A stretch of DNA of 64,000 bases. Source: Candidatus Kapaibacterium sp. (lineage in GTDB: Bacteria > Bacteroidota > Ignavibacteria > Kapaibacteriales > UBA2268). Under the pieces are notes generated by a model. That model searched no databases, was not told the origin of the DNA, and saw only the letters and a list, made by a program, of their open reading frames with translations. The stretch is from NCBI GenBank assembly GCA_026418625.1, contig JAOABA010000056.1, positions 1 to 64,000 on the forward strand, read 5' to 3'. Positions 44,691 to 54,755 of this stretch are shown here, one piece after another. The position numbers were made by a program, and so were the translations under genes. The stretch's first letter is position 1; each line of letters starts with the position of its first letter.

Positions 44691-45779
44691 TTATTTATTA
44701 ATTTCATTAATAACAATTTTGATATCTCCCAATTGCTTTTTTGTTATCATTGTCGAATTTTGTAAGTCTGGGTTTTTAAAAAATTCTTTGGCTTTTTCAA
44801 AATTTCGGTTAAGCAAATTAATAACTGTCAGTATATATAATCTCAAGCCTTCTCTGTTTGTGTCATTTGAAACAAAATCCAAAAATTCTTCTGCTCTAAC
44901 AAAATTATTTCTTTGAAGTTCAATTTGAGAAAGTCTCAATCTTACCATCTCGTAATGTTCAATCGGATAATTATTTGGGTTTTGATGATAATTTTCAAAT
45001 AAGCTTAAAAACAGCTCTTCGGCTTCATTAATATTACCAGCAGTGAAATATGTTTCAGCTAAATGAAACTTAAGCCAAATGTCCTCAGGCTGATTATCAA
45101 GTTCAGATTGAATTAATTCAAGATTTCTTTTAATTTTTTCAGTGTTTTTTTCAAAGTAACCATAATGGTTAATTATTATATTTGAATCAAAGATTTCAAA
45201 ACCTTTATTTTGAATCGAATCGGATATTTGTTCGTGAATTTTTCCTCTGAACTGAAAATTTAAAAAATATCCATCAAAGCTTTTATGCCTAATTATCCTT
45301 GTGTATTTATGCTCAGTAATGCTAACATCTTCTTTTTCTTCTGAGTTAAAACCGCTATTTCCAGAACTTAAAAAATTTCTGAGGGTTAATCTAATACCAC
45401 CAAGATTTTTTATATCAAAAAGGCTAATATCATTATAAATGGAATCTGCAACTAATTCCTCGTCTGAGTCAAGAATAATAGCCCAGTCAGTCCTTAAGAA
45501 TTTAAGCGAATAATTTCTGGCAGCAGAAAAATCGTTTATCCATTCAAAGAAATGGACTTCAGCGCCTAATCTTGAAGCAATTGAGGGTGTCGAATCGAAA
45601 GAACCTGTATCAACCACAACAATTTGTCTGCAAATAGGAATGACAGACCGAATTGCCCTTTCAATGGTTTTTTCGGCATTCCGAACAATCATTGCACAAC
45701 CAATTGATAGCTTGTCCTTTAAATCCAAACTTAAAATCCTCAAATCAATGAGTAAAAATACAAAAATTATTCCAAACAT
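44691..45779 (-). CDS. Family 2 glycosyltransferase with C-terminal TPR region
   Basis: A 362-residue protein. The GT-A domain begins with L-S-I-G-C-A-M-I-V-R-N-A-E near residue 25 and has V-V-D-T-G-S-F-D-S-T and the metal-binding D-S-D-E-E near residue 105. Residues about 230-350 are helical TPR-like repeats. The first 18 residues are hydrophobic and unusual for this family, so the true start may be a TTG in the L-R-I-L-S-L-D-L stretch. It probably transfers a sugar to a surface glycan; donor and acceptor are unknown. The divergent terminase gene begins 75 bases away. Confidence 0.85.
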   Translation of the reverse strand: MFGIIFVFLLIDLRILSLDLKDKLSIGCAMIVRNAEKTIERAIRSVIPICRQIVVVDTGSFDSTPSIASRLGAEVHFFEWINDFSAARNYSLKFLRTDWAIILDSDEELVADSIYNDISLFDIKNLGGIRLTLRNFLSSGNSGFNSEEKEDVSITEHKYTRIIRHKSFDGYFLNFQFRGKIHEQISDSIQNKGFEIFDSNIIINHYGYFEKNTEKIKRNLELIQSELDNQPEDIWLKFHLAETYFTAGNINEAEELFLSLFENYHQNPNNYPIEHYEMVRLRLSQIELQRNNFVRAEEFLDFVSNDTNREGLRLYILTVINLLNRNFEKAKEFFKNPDLQNSTMITKKQLGDIKIVINEINK

Positions 45780-45854
45780 ATTTTATGAGAAGAACACTTT
45801 AGATAACATTTTCTAATGCTTATTTATGCAATAATATAATTTCAATTTAAACTT

Positions 45855-47351
45855 ATGAAAAGAACATTAAAAGATAGAAATATAAACCTGACAGACAATT
45901 TCCCTGAAACTCCAGCTGAATTTGCTGAACTTATTTCAAATGGCAAATGGAAAAGAGCACCTCACTTAGAGTTAATAAATCAACTTCTTGTGAGCTTGAC
46001 ACTAAGAAAAGAAAAAAAAGTAATAGTTAACCTTCCACCAAGGCACGGAAAATCAGAATTTATCTCGAAATTTTTTCCTGCTTGGTATTTGATGAAAAAT
46101 AAAACACACAGAATAATTTTAACTTCTTATGGTAATAAATTTTCAGCAAGTTGGGGCAAAAAGGTTATCCAGATTATTGAAAACTGGGGCGAAAAGTTAG
46201 CCAACGTAAAAATAAGTCCAAAATCAAAATCTGCATCGAGTTTTGATTTAGAAGAATTTGGCGGTGGTATGGACTGCGTTGGTATTAGTGGAGCTTTGAC
46301 TGGTAAAGGTGCAGATTTGCTTATCATCGATGACCCAATTAAGAATGACAAAGAAGCCCATAGTAAAAAAATTAGAGATAATATTTGGGAGTGGTTTCTT
46401 TCGACTGCTTTCACCCGACTCGAACCAGACGGAATAATAATTATTGTTATGACAAGATGGCACGAAGATGACCTTGTTGGTAGAATAATTGAGAAAAAGG
46501 ATATTGAAGAACATAGCAATATCAATATATTTGATTGGAAATTTATAAAATTACCAGCTATTGCCGAAGAGTCCGACATTTTAGGGCGAAATCACGGAGA
46601 AGCCCTATGGAGCGAAAGATTTAACAGTCAAAAATTGTTGGAAATTAAAGAAATTCTTGGGTCTTATTGGTTCGAAGCACTTTATCAACAAAATCCCCGA
46701 CCAGCCGGTGGAGAAATTTTCAAACGTAAATTTTTCAAATATTATTATGAGGATTTAGAACACTATTACCTGAGAATTTCAAGTGCATCAAATAATAAAC
46801 AGGTTAAAATTGTTAGAAAAATTGACTGTTCGCTTTTTGCGACGGTTGATTTAGCCGTCTCAACAAAGAATTCTTCGGACTTCACAGTTATAATAGTATT
46901 TGGTCTTACACCCGATAAAGAAATAATTTTGTTGGATTTAATCAGAGACCGTATAATTGGCTCTGAACATTTAAATTTAATCAGGGATGTTTTTAAGAGA
47001 TGGGAAGGTATTCTTGTAGGAATCGAATCCGTTCAATATCAAGTATCTCTTATTCAAACATTCGAAAGAGAGGGTTTGAAAGTAATTGCTCTTAAACCCA
47101 TAAAAGACAAATTATCAAGAGCTTTACCTATATCAGCCAAACTTGAAGCAGGTTATGTGTTTTTTCCCGAAAATTCTCATTGGTTAAAAAATTTTGAGGA
47201 TGAACTACTCGCTTTCCCGAATTCTAAATACGATGATCAAGTTGATGCTTTTTCATATATTTCTTACCTTATCGAGAAAATATCTCTATCAACACCAGCT
47301 TCTTCTCTATTGAAAAAATTAACAAAAAACAATATAACGAGTAATTTTTAA
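45855..47351 (+). CDS. Phage-type terminase large subunit, orphan
   Basis: A 498-residue protein with both terminase activities. The ATPase has Walker A-like P61-P-R-H-G-K66-S-E, L-T-S-Y-G-N-x-F-S (adenine/coupling motif), Walker B L-L-I-I-D159-D160-P and M-T-R-W-H-E-D-D. The RNase H-fold nuclease has D332 in T-V-D-L-A, G-I-E-S-V and the C-terminal D-D-Q-V-D-A motif. Length is normal and all key residues are present. No portal, capsid, small terminase or integrase gene is nearby. It is either a lone prophage remnant that stayed intact or a domesticated motor-nuclease. Confidence 0.88.
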   Translation: MKRTLKDRNINLTDNFPETPAEFAELISNGKWKRAPHLELINQLLVSLTLRKEKKVIVNLPPRHGKSEFISKFFPAWYLMKNKTHRIILTSYGNKFSASWGKKVIQIIENWGEKLANVKISPKSKSASSFDLEEFGGGMDCVGISGALTGKGADLLIIDDPIKNDKEAHSKKIRDNIWEWFLSTAFTRLEPDGIIIIVMTRWHEDDLVGRIIEKKDIEEHSNINIFDWKFIKLPAIAEESDILGRNHGEALWSERFNSQKLLEIKEILGSYWFEALYQQNPRPAGGEIFKRKFFKYYYEDLEHYYLRISSASNNKQVKIVRKIDCSLFATVDLAVSTKNSSDFTVIIVFGLTPDKEIILLDLIRDRIIGSEHLNLIRDVFKRWEGILVGIESVQYQVSLIQTFEREGLKVIALKPIKDKLSRALPISAKLEAGYVFFPENSHWLKNFEDELLAFPNSKYDDQVDAFSYISYLIEKISLSTPASSLLKKLTKNNITSNF

Positions 47352-47467
47352 TCAATAAACTTGATTTATACGTATAAGGTTAAATAAAAATAATTGAAAT
47401 TGAGTGATTATTTTTGTAATTTACAATGCGGCATAATTTAACTCCTATTTTTTTTCTAAGGGTTAAT

Positions 47468-50400
47468 ATGAATTTTATTTATTTAAAAATGTTTTTACGT
47501 TTAGAATTAAAAAAATTTATTTTAATTTCATCAATATTCTTTCTTTCAAGAGTATTTCTCTATTCAACAATCAACGAAGAATTCTATTCAAACAGTTTTT
47601 TGGAATACACAAAAAGCAAAGAATTTTTCGATTTGTATCTTTTATCATTATCGAAAGAGTCAACTCAAAAAGCTTTTAATCGCTTTAGTGAACTTGACAA
47701 CTATGGAGCAGCAACATTATTAAGAGCAAGAAACGAATTCTATAGCGGAAATTACTCTTATGCTGACAAAATTTTGTTGAGGTTTCAGGAGGAAAAGAGC
47801 AATTCACCTTTTATTCCATTAATTATCTATGAGAGAGCTTTTTTTGCTTTTGAAAATGAAGAGAATACTAAAGCACAAAAGTTATTTGCTCAATCAAAAA
47901 AAAGCTCAGAGGAATTTTTCCTGAAAATAAAAGATTCAACATATATTGAATTAGCACATAACAGCCTTTTCTGGAATGCTATTTCATTTGTTCGTCAAGG
48001 TAAATATCAGGATGCTGAACCATTGTTTGAGGAATGTTACAAAAAATATCCGAATTTAACCTACTCTGATGATGCTATTTATGCACTTGGTATTATTGCA
48101 GAAATCAATAGAGATTACGACAAAGCTAAAATCTACTATAGAACAAATATCAAACTCTATCCAAAAAGAAATACAATCATTGCCTCAAGTATTAGAGAAA
48201 TTAATAATAATATAATTTTGCGAGATTATCAAACTGCAATTAATAACATAGAACAAGCTGAAACTGTTTGGAAGCAAATTCTAAATAACGATCAAAACGC
48301 TCAGGACTACGAAAAGCAGACTTATAGCGAGTCTGCTTCGGAAGAACTTCTTTATCTGAAAGGTGAAGCTTACAAACTGAGTAGGTTTATTGATAGAGCA
48401 ATTATAGCTTATAGCTTATTTCTTGATACATTTACTGAATCTAAATTAACTAACTATGTTAGGCTTGGAATAGCTTGGTGTTATTTAAATAAAGCCGACT
48501 ATCCCAAAGCGATATCATATTATGATGCAGTAATAAATACTGAAAAGGACAATGAATCAATTCTAAGGGCATCAGCATTACTATTTAGAGCCGTTGCTAT
48601 GAAACGAGCGGGTGATGTTGAAACTGCGAAAAAAGAGTTTATTCATTTATCCACCGAAGTTAAAAATCCCAATATAGCATTAGCACTAATAGAATTGGGT
48701 CAGATTTACTTCGAGGAAGGTGAATATGAGAAAGCTGTCAGGATTTTCGAACGAAGCGAACGAGAAGCAACAGAAGCCAGTTCAATTGTCAGAACTTATT
48801 TATTGCTTGGAGAATCATATTTCGAGCTCAAGAATTGGGATAAAGCAATAAAATCATTTAATTCTGCTGAGCAAATTGCTATGAAAAGTTCTGATTACCT
48901 TTTACCACAAAAATCCTGGTATATTTCACATTCCAGATTAAGAAAAGGTATTGCGTTAGTAAAAAACAATAGAAATGGCGAAGCTATTCCAGCTCTTTTA
49001 TCTTATTTAGCTACTAACACCGGACATAACCGAAATGATGAAGCATTATATTGGCTTGCTGAAGCTTATTATAGATCGGATTTACTAAATAATTCAATAG
49101 ACAAATATAAAACCTTAATTGACCTTTATCCTCGAAGTCATTATCTTGAAGAAGCTTATTACGGACTTGGCTGGTCTCACTTCAGATTAAAAGAATTTAA
49201 AAAATCTACCGAAGTTTTTGAGCGAATGATTAGACTTTTTCCTGATTCTAAACATACATTAGAAGTTCTAATACGTCAGGCTGACGGATACTATTATATC
49301 AGAGATTTCAATAAAGCTGCTGAATTTTACAGAAGAGCCTCAAGATTAGCACCCGCTAATAGCGATGAAGGAGAATATAGTAGTTTCCAATTGGCTCAAG
49401 CTCTTTACAGGCTTCAAAAAAATGAAGAAGCAATTACTGAATTGCTGGTTTTTGTCAGAAAATTTCCAAGATCCCCTTATGCACCTTATGCTCTTTATTT
49501 AACGGGCTGGATAAGGTTCGAGCAAAAGAAATATAATGAGGCTATAGAAAACTTTAATTTTTTAACTCAGGCTTATCCACAAAGTATTTTAGTTCCTCGA
49601 GCTTATTATTCCATAGGCGACGCTTACTACAATCAGGGTGATTATGATAATGCTATCGCAAATTATAAAATAGTGGTTGAATCTTATCCATCCAGCACTC
49701 TTGCACCAGATGCTCTAAAAAGTATTCAATTCTGCTATATGGTGCTTGGAAAAACTGACGAAGCAATGAAAATAACTGACCAATACGTGGAAAGCAACCC
49801 GAATTCACCCTTTGCACCTGAATTTCTTTTCAAGAAAGGAGAAATGTTCTATACCGGCAAGAGATTTAAAGATGCTATTACCGAATATGAAAACTTCGTT
49901 CAAAAATTTCCGGGTAACGAAAAAAATTCTGAAGCAATTTACTGGATGGCAAAAAGTTATCTATCGCTAAACGATCTCGAAAATGCCGAAAAGACCTTCA
50001 AGCGTGTGCTAACATCGTTCCCGAAATCGGATTATGCTGCACAAAGCCTTTTGGAAATTGCTTTAATCAAAAAACAGCAGGCTGATATTTCAGCAGCGGA
50101 CTCCATTTTAAAATTACTTCAAAAAAATTATCCTGATAATCCTGCTTCTGCTCAAGCTGGTTTCGAGTTGGCTTCAATAAAATACAGCCTTGGTGACACA
50201 GTCGCTGCAATAAAATTATTCAGGGAAATAGCAGAAAAATTCAAAGGCATTGAATATGCTGACCAAAGCAGATATAGACTTGCTATGCACTATAGACTAA
50301 CTGGTAAGACAGATTCAGCATTAACTGAATTTTCCTATCTTGCAACCAATCCTGATATTAACGCAAACAATCCGTCGCTTTCTGCTGAAGCTCAATATAG

Positions 50401-50665
50401 AATTGGAGAAATTTATATGCGTTCGGGTAATTGCCTTGATGCAATCAAATCTTATAAAGTTGTGCAGGATAGATTTGTGGGATTTGAAGATTGGTTTACA
50501 TTATCCTTGTTAAATTTAGGAGAATGTTACGAGCGAATTGGAGATTATTCCTCTGCTGCTGTTGCTTATGAGGAAATTATTAAGTATAGAGCCGATGATG
50601 ATTATGGTAAAACTGCAAAACGCAGACACAGTTTACTTAAAAATCTTGAAAAAAATAGGAATTAA
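47468..50665 (+). CDS. Giant tetratricopeptide-repeat protein, exported
   Basis: A 1065-residue protein from the ATG at 47468, chosen for its AAGGG ribosome site; an ATG at 47426 would add 14 residues. A hydrophobic export segment (about 15-35) is followed by more than twenty TPR units covering nearly all of the protein, many with the F-P-x-S or Y-P-x-S turns of BamD/YbgF-type TPRs (D-x-A-L-Y-W-L-A-E-A-Y-Y). It probably scaffolds an outer-membrane or periplasmic complex. It is the first gene of a co-directional set; the barrel protein begins six bases after its stop. Confidence 0.82.
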   Translation: MNFIYLKMFLRLELKKFILISSIFFLSRVFLYSTINEEFYSNSFLEYTKSKEFFDLYLLSLSKESTQKAFNRFSELDNYGAATLLRARNEFYSGNYSYADKILLRFQEEKSNSPFIPLIIYERAFFAFENEENTKAQKLFAQSKKSSEEFFLKIKDSTYIELAHNSLFWNAISFVRQGKYQDAEPLFEECYKKYPNLTYSDDAIYALGIIAEINRDYDKAKIYYRTNIKLYPKRNTIIASSIREINNNIILRDYQTAINNIEQAETVWKQILNNDQNAQDYEKQTYSESASEELLYLKGEAYKLSRFIDRAIIAYSLFLDTFTESKLTNYVRLGIAWCYLNKADYPKAISYYDAVINTEKDNESILRASALLFRAVAMKRAGDVETAKKEFIHLSTEVKNPNIALALIELGQIYFEEGEYEKAVRIFERSEREATEASSIVRTYLLLGESYFELKNWDKAIKSFNSAEQIAMKSSDYLLPQKSWYISHSRLRKGIALVKNNRNGEAIPALLSYLATNTGHNRNDEALYWLAEAYYRSDLLNNSIDKYKTLIDLYPRSHYLEEAYYGLGWSHFRLKEFKKSTEVFERMIRLFPDSKHTLEVLIRQADGYYYIRDFNKAAEFYRRASRLAPANSDEGEYSSFQLAQALYRLQKNEEAITELLVFVRKFPRSPYAPYALYLTGWIRFEQKKYNEAIENFNFLTQAYPQSILVPRAYYSIGDAYYNQGDYDNAIANYKIVVESYPSSTLAPDALKSIQFCYMVLGKTDEAMKITDQYVESNPNSPFAPEFLFKKGEMFYTGKRFKDAITEYENFVQKFPGNEKNSEAIYWMAKSYLSLNDLENAEKTFKRVLTSFPKSDYAAQSLLEIALIKKQQADISAADSILKLLQKNYPDNPASAQAGFELASIKYSLGDTVAAIKLFREIAEKFKGIEYADQSRYRLAMHYRLTGKTDSALTEFSYLATNPDINANNPSLSAEAQYRIGEIYMRSGNCLDAIKSYKVVQDRFVGFEDWFTLSLLNLGECYERIGDYSSAAVAYEEIIKYRADDDYGKTAKRRHSLLKNLEKNRN

Positions 50666-50671
50666 ACTAAT

Positions 50672-52273
50672 ATGAAAATGAAAAGATATCTTTTATTTTT
50701 AGTATTATGGCTTTGTGGCTTTTTTCCGTTGTTATCTCAACAAAAAGAATTGCCAAAAACAAATGAGACAAGACCACTTGAACTTCCAACCATTTTTATC
50801 GAAGGTAAGGAAAATTTAAATGTCCAATCTGGAACCAAGCAATTTTTGGATAAAACTCAACCTTTGACAAAAGATGATCTTGATTCAATCAACTCACTCG
50901 AGAAACAGATTTCGATGCTGATCCCATTCAAACCATTAAATGAAAGTATGACCTCCCTATCATTTAAAAAAGGATATTTTTCAGGTGAATATGGAATGTA
51001 TAATACACCAAAGTTTTTAGCAGGTTATAAATTATCAATTGATGATTATAAATTATCATTTGACGGTGGTCTGGATTTAAGTCAAGGGCATATTAAAAAT
51101 TCAGACTACACTAAAATTTTTGCCAAAGTCGGTTCTGAATATATAGCACCGGAGAAATTTCTATTTTTTGGAGGTAGTTTAACAACTTTAGATTTCAATT
51201 TTAAGCATAATAATTATAAGCTTTACGCTTTTTCTGATGCTACCGAAAGAAGCACAACATTACTATCACTCGACATAATGAGCGATGGCAGATACGATGT
51301 TTTTGATTTTAAAACAGGCGCCCAGCTGAAGACACACATACTTTCCCAATCAAATAAGAACACAGCGGATAATACAATTAATGGTTTTTTGAATATAGAT
51401 GGAAACTTCGAGAATTTCCTTTTTGGTGCAGGTGCATCCATTGATTTTCGAAATTTAAGAAATAATCCTTACACTTTTTTTGAAATCTATGGAAAAGTCA
51501 AATATGATTTTAATGATTTAGTTTTCAAGGGCAGAGGTGGAATTCAAATGACACAATCAACTTTGGGCGAAAGCAGACAAGGAGTAATTGTTGATGCCGA
51601 ACTGTCCTATGTTTTTAATAATTTTTTTAATGCTGCCGCTTCATTTTCAACCTCTCTGGAAAAAAACAGTTTTTCCACAGCACTCGAATTAAACCCATAT
51701 ATAACAGATAGTTCCGTTATTGATTTTGCCTATCCAGTTAGTTTCCAAGCATCCGTTAATTATCATCCCGATAAGAATTTTTATATCATTGCTAAAGGAA
51801 AATATAGTGTAATTGACAGGACACCATATTTTTTAAATGCAGACACAGGCACATTTAATTTACATTATGACAAATCGAGTTCGCTTAATTTTGAAATTGA
51901 AGGCATCTACAATTTTTCAGATGACGATTTGTTAAGTGTTCTTTTCTTATTGCAAAATAATGAGTTATCCTCAGGTAAAAAAGTTCCTTACAAAGAACCC
52001 TTCAGACTTTCCGGAAATTACCGAAAAAAATGGTTTGAGAGTCTCAGAACTAATTTAGAAATATTTTATGTCGGTTCGAGATATGTTGATAAGGAAAACA
52101 CAAAAGAAGTTGGCGGATTCATTGATTTTAATTTTGGTGGAACTTATTCATTCTCGAAAAATTTTGATGTTTTTCTAAAAATAGAGAACTTATTTAACTC
52201 CGACATAAAATATTGGAATGGTTATAAAGAGAGAGATATATTTTTAACAGCGGGTATTTTCTGGAAATTCTGA
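50672..52273 (+). CDS. Outer-membrane beta-barrel protein (TonB-receptor-like barrel without plug)
   Basis: A 533-residue protein with a signal peptide (ending L-L-S-Q) and a short periplasmic N-terminal stretch (about 24-100) containing L-E-L-P-T-I-F-I-E-G-K, a TonB-receptor-like start. About 400 residues of alternating amphipathic strands end in G-I-F-W-K-F, a typical outer-membrane C-terminus. No full plug domain or clear TonB box is present. It is similar to the barrels that follow TPR proteins in FCB genomes. The next gene is 11 bases downstream. Confidence 0.75.
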   Translation: MKMKRYLLFLVLWLCGFFPLLSQQKELPKTNETRPLELPTIFIEGKENLNVQSGTKQFLDKTQPLTKDDLDSINSLEKQISMLIPFKPLNESMTSLSFKKGYFSGEYGMYNTPKFLAGYKLSIDDYKLSFDGGLDLSQGHIKNSDYTKIFAKVGSEYIAPEKFLFFGGSLTTLDFNFKHNNYKLYAFSDATERSTTLLSLDIMSDGRYDVFDFKTGAQLKTHILSQSNKNTADNTINGFLNIDGNFENFLFGAGASIDFRNLRNNPYTFFEIYGKVKYDFNDLVFKGRGGIQMTQSTLGESRQGVIVDAELSYVFNNFFNAAASFSTSLEKNSFSTALELNPYITDSSVIDFAYPVSFQASVNYHPDKNFYIIAKGKYSVIDRTPYFLNADTGTFNLHYDKSSSLNFEIEGIYNFSDDDLLSVLFLLQNNELSSGKKVPYKEPFRLSGNYRKKWFESLRTNLEIFYVGSRYVDKENTKEVGGFIDFNFGGTYSFSKNFDVFLKIENLFNSDIKYWNGYKERDIFLTAGIFWKF

Positions 52274-52284
52274 TATTTTAAAAA

Positions 52285-53919
52285 ATGGATTCTATATTCA
52301 ATGAAGAACTAAAGGAAGAAGAACTTCTTTCAGGATTTGAGCTATTAAATACTGATGATGAATCCTTCTTGCTGGATAATGGAGTAGAATATCCCGGCAA
52401 ACTTCCTTATAAGCTTTCGCCCAATGAAATAAAGGATGCTGTTGCGAGTGAAAAATTGATAAAGGATTTTTTAGAGCAGCAAAAACAAGAGACTAATCAT
52501 TCAGAAGAAACTAAAGCAACAATATGGAATTTGTTTGATGAAGATGAAGAAGAATTGCAAAAATTGAATAAAAAAAATGATGCTTCAGAAGATGAAAATT
52601 TAAAATTAGGGAATAATTACGATAACGAATTACTTCATAAAGAGAAACTTGGCTTTGAACAAACTGATGAAGATGAAATTCTAAATGATTCAGCAACTAA
52701 TATAGATAACGATATTGAGGATACTACTTCAGATAAATTAATTCACGATAATAATGAGGAAACTGTATCAGAACAGTATCAAAATCAATTCGTGGATACT
52801 AAAATAGATGAAAATAATAATTCAGATGAAAAGGTTAAGCTTGATGATGATTTCTTAAGTTTGCTTCAAAGCGATATAAACAAATCAGTTACGAAAAAAA
52901 CTGATGAGACAAAAGAACAATCAAATCAAATACCAGAAGAAGAAGTCAAGCTTGATGAAGATTTTTTAAGTTTGCTTCAAGGCGATCTAAATAAATCACT
53001 CCTGAAAAAAACTGATGAAGTATCAAATCAGACCAATCCAATCAATCAAGAAAGTAATGTTGATTTTAATGATTTTAAACCTGTTGATGAGTTGGAAGAC
53101 TCTATTTTGATAGAATTCGACTCAATTGATATTAATAAGCCGAGCGAAATCAAAAAAGAGGAAATAAAAGTTAAATCAACCCCGACAAAAAAATTAAAGG
53201 TTCCAAAAAATATAAAGGAAAAAAAGGAAAACCCAGAAAAAAAACCCAGAAAAAAAATAGCTCTACCCGTTTTACCTTGGAAAAAAATCGCTCTTTTCTC
53301 TTATTCTTTTACCTTTTTTATAGGTGTAATTTTATTGGCTTATTATCTTTTCTTTATTGACAGTGAAACTCAACAACAGATTCAAAAAATTAAATCTTTA
53401 GGTAGCAAAAAAAATAATATCGCTGATACCATTAAAGTTACAAAAGCTGCAGAAAAAATTGAGATTGAAACAAATAAACCCCAAGATTCTTTAAAAACTC
53501 AGAAGGATACAATCCCCCAAACAAATGCTTCGATTGATTTTGCCTTAAATGAGAAAAAAATTGATGAAGACCTTCCAAAATTCTCTACACCAAAAAAATA
53601 TCCAAAAAACAATTCAAATAATATCCAAATTCCCTCTCAACCAAATAAAAACACTAACAGACCTAATAACACGTTTAGTATAACGGATGATAGGATTTAT
53701 GTAGTTGAGGTCTTTTCAACCCCTATCAAAGAAGAGGCTGAAAAATGGTTGTTAAGGTTACACGCTGAAAAAATTTACGATGGTGTGATTAGGACGCAAA
53801 AAATAAGAGATGAAATTTGGTATAAAGTCAGGTTTGGTAATTTTTCGAATTATGAAGATGCAAAGCTGGCTGTTTTAAAAAATGGCATAAAAAATGCAAG
53901 AATTGACAGAATAAAATAA
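52285..53919 (+). CDS. Bitopic SPOR-domain protein with acidic cytoplasmic region
   Basis: A 544-residue protein. Residues 1-280 are acidic and low-complexity, with two near-copies of a V-K-L-D-D/E-D-F-L-S-L-L-Q block (about 190 and 225). A basic lysine-rich stretch (about 290-325) precedes one transmembrane helix (about 333-355). A periplasmic linker rich in N and P leads to a SPOR domain (about 465-540; I-Y-V-V-E-V-F-S-T, W-Y-K-V-R-F-G-N-F). The topology matches SPOR proteins that link cytoplasmic division partners to septal peptidoglycan. The acidic region may bind a partner; none is identified. Confidence 0.82.
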   Translation: MDSIFNEELKEEELLSGFELLNTDDESFLLDNGVEYPGKLPYKLSPNEIKDAVASEKLIKDFLEQQKQETNHSEETKATIWNLFDEDEEELQKLNKKNDASEDENLKLGNNYDNELLHKEKLGFEQTDEDEILNDSATNIDNDIEDTTSDKLIHDNNEETVSEQYQNQFVDTKIDENNNSDEKVKLDDDFLSLLQSDINKSVTKKTDETKEQSNQIPEEEVKLDEDFLSLLQGDLNKSLLKKTDEVSNQTNPINQESNVDFNDFKPVDELEDSILIEFDSIDINKPSEIKKEEIKVKSTPTKKLKVPKNIKEKKENPEKKPRKKIALPVLPWKKIALFSYSFTFFIGVILLAYYLFFIDSETQQQIQKIKSLGSKKNNIADTIKVTKAAEKIEIETNKPQDSLKTQKDTIPQTNASIDFALNEKKIDEDLPKFSTPKKYPKNNSNNIQIPSQPNKNTNRPNNTFSITDDRIYVVEVFSTPIKEEAEKWLLRLHAEKIYDGVIRTQKIRDEIWYKVRFGNFSNYEDAKLAVLKNGIKNARIDRIK

Positions 53920-53979
53920 ATTTTGTTAATTATTTGAAATTGTTTAAATTAGGATTGGAATTTCGGGGGGAATTCAAAT

Positions 53980-54750
53980 ATGTATGTTCCTTTAAGAGAC
54001 GAAACGCAAATTAATTTCAAAATCCCTTGGGATCAAAACACTGCAAGAGGATTTGGAATTGCTATTGTTTTGACACTAATTATCATAGCTCTGCTGAGAA
54101 CCATTTACGTCGAAAAACCAAAATTCGCTGAAAGGGAATCAAGGATAATTCCATTAGAGCTTATTAATTTTGGTGCAGGCGATGGAACCGGTATGAGCAA
54201 AGGTAATCTTGCAAAAGAGGGAATGGCTCATCAAGGTGCTAACCCCCCAAGCGAGCTTGATGATGCTTCGAAAGCTATGCAAACTAAAGTGGGGCAAAGT
54301 GTTTCCAATGATCCCACACAGTCAATGAATATCATTGCTGCTAATCAGTTATCTTCGGATCAGAAGAATAACGATCAAAAAAATGGGTCATCCCAAAGGA
54401 ATATCGGGTCTCCCGATGGTTCTCCCGATGGAACCGGTTTAGGGGTTAAAGGTTCTGGTCCCGGTCTCGGGGAAGGACTTGGTGATATTGAATGGGGTGG
54501 CGGTGGAAATCGTGTTGTTTTATTCAAAAAAATACCAAATTATCCCGCAGGAGTCAATACAAACGCCCAAATAAAAATTAGATTTACCGTTTCAGCTGAC
54601 GGCTTTGTTACAAGTATGATACCAATGCAAAAAGGTGATCCAGTGCTCGAAAGAGCTGCTATGGAGGCACTTCGCCAGTGGCGTTTTAATCCCTTGAAAG
54701 AAAACAAAGAAATGTATGGAATTATCACTTTCAGATTCCGATTAAGTTAA
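53980..54750 (+). CDS. tonB: TonB-family energy transducer
   Basis: A 256-residue protein with one N-terminal membrane helix (about 26-43), a glycine-, serine- and asparagine-rich periplasmic linker (about 70-165), and a C-terminal TonB domain (about 175-256; Y-P-A-G-V-N, I-K-I-R-F-T-V-S-A-D-G, A-A-M-E-A-L-R-Q-W-R-F-N-P). It should pass proton-motive force to an outer-membrane protein, possibly the barrel encoded two genes upstream. ExbB and ExbD are not in the window. GGGGGG lies 9 bases before the ATG. The linker is not proline-rich as in classical TonB. Confidence 0.88.
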   Translation: MYVPLRDETQINFKIPWDQNTARGFGIAIVLTLIIIALLRTIYVEKPKFAERESRIIPLELINFGAGDGTGMSKGNLAKEGMAHQGANPPSELDDASKAMQTKVGQSVSNDPTQSMNIIAANQLSSDQKNNDQKNGSSQRNIGSPDGSPDGTGLGVKGSGPGLGEGLGDIEWGGGGNRVVLFKKIPNYPAGVNTNAQIKIRFTVSADGFVTSMIPMQKGDPVLERAAMEALRQWRFNPLKENKEMYGIITFRFRLS

Positions 54751-54755
54751 ATAAA

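Noticed and set aside
45855-47351. Terminase as a sign of a prophage in this window
   Set aside because: No integrase, capsid, portal, tail or lysis genes, no attachment-site repeats, and the neighbours are ordinary envelope genes.
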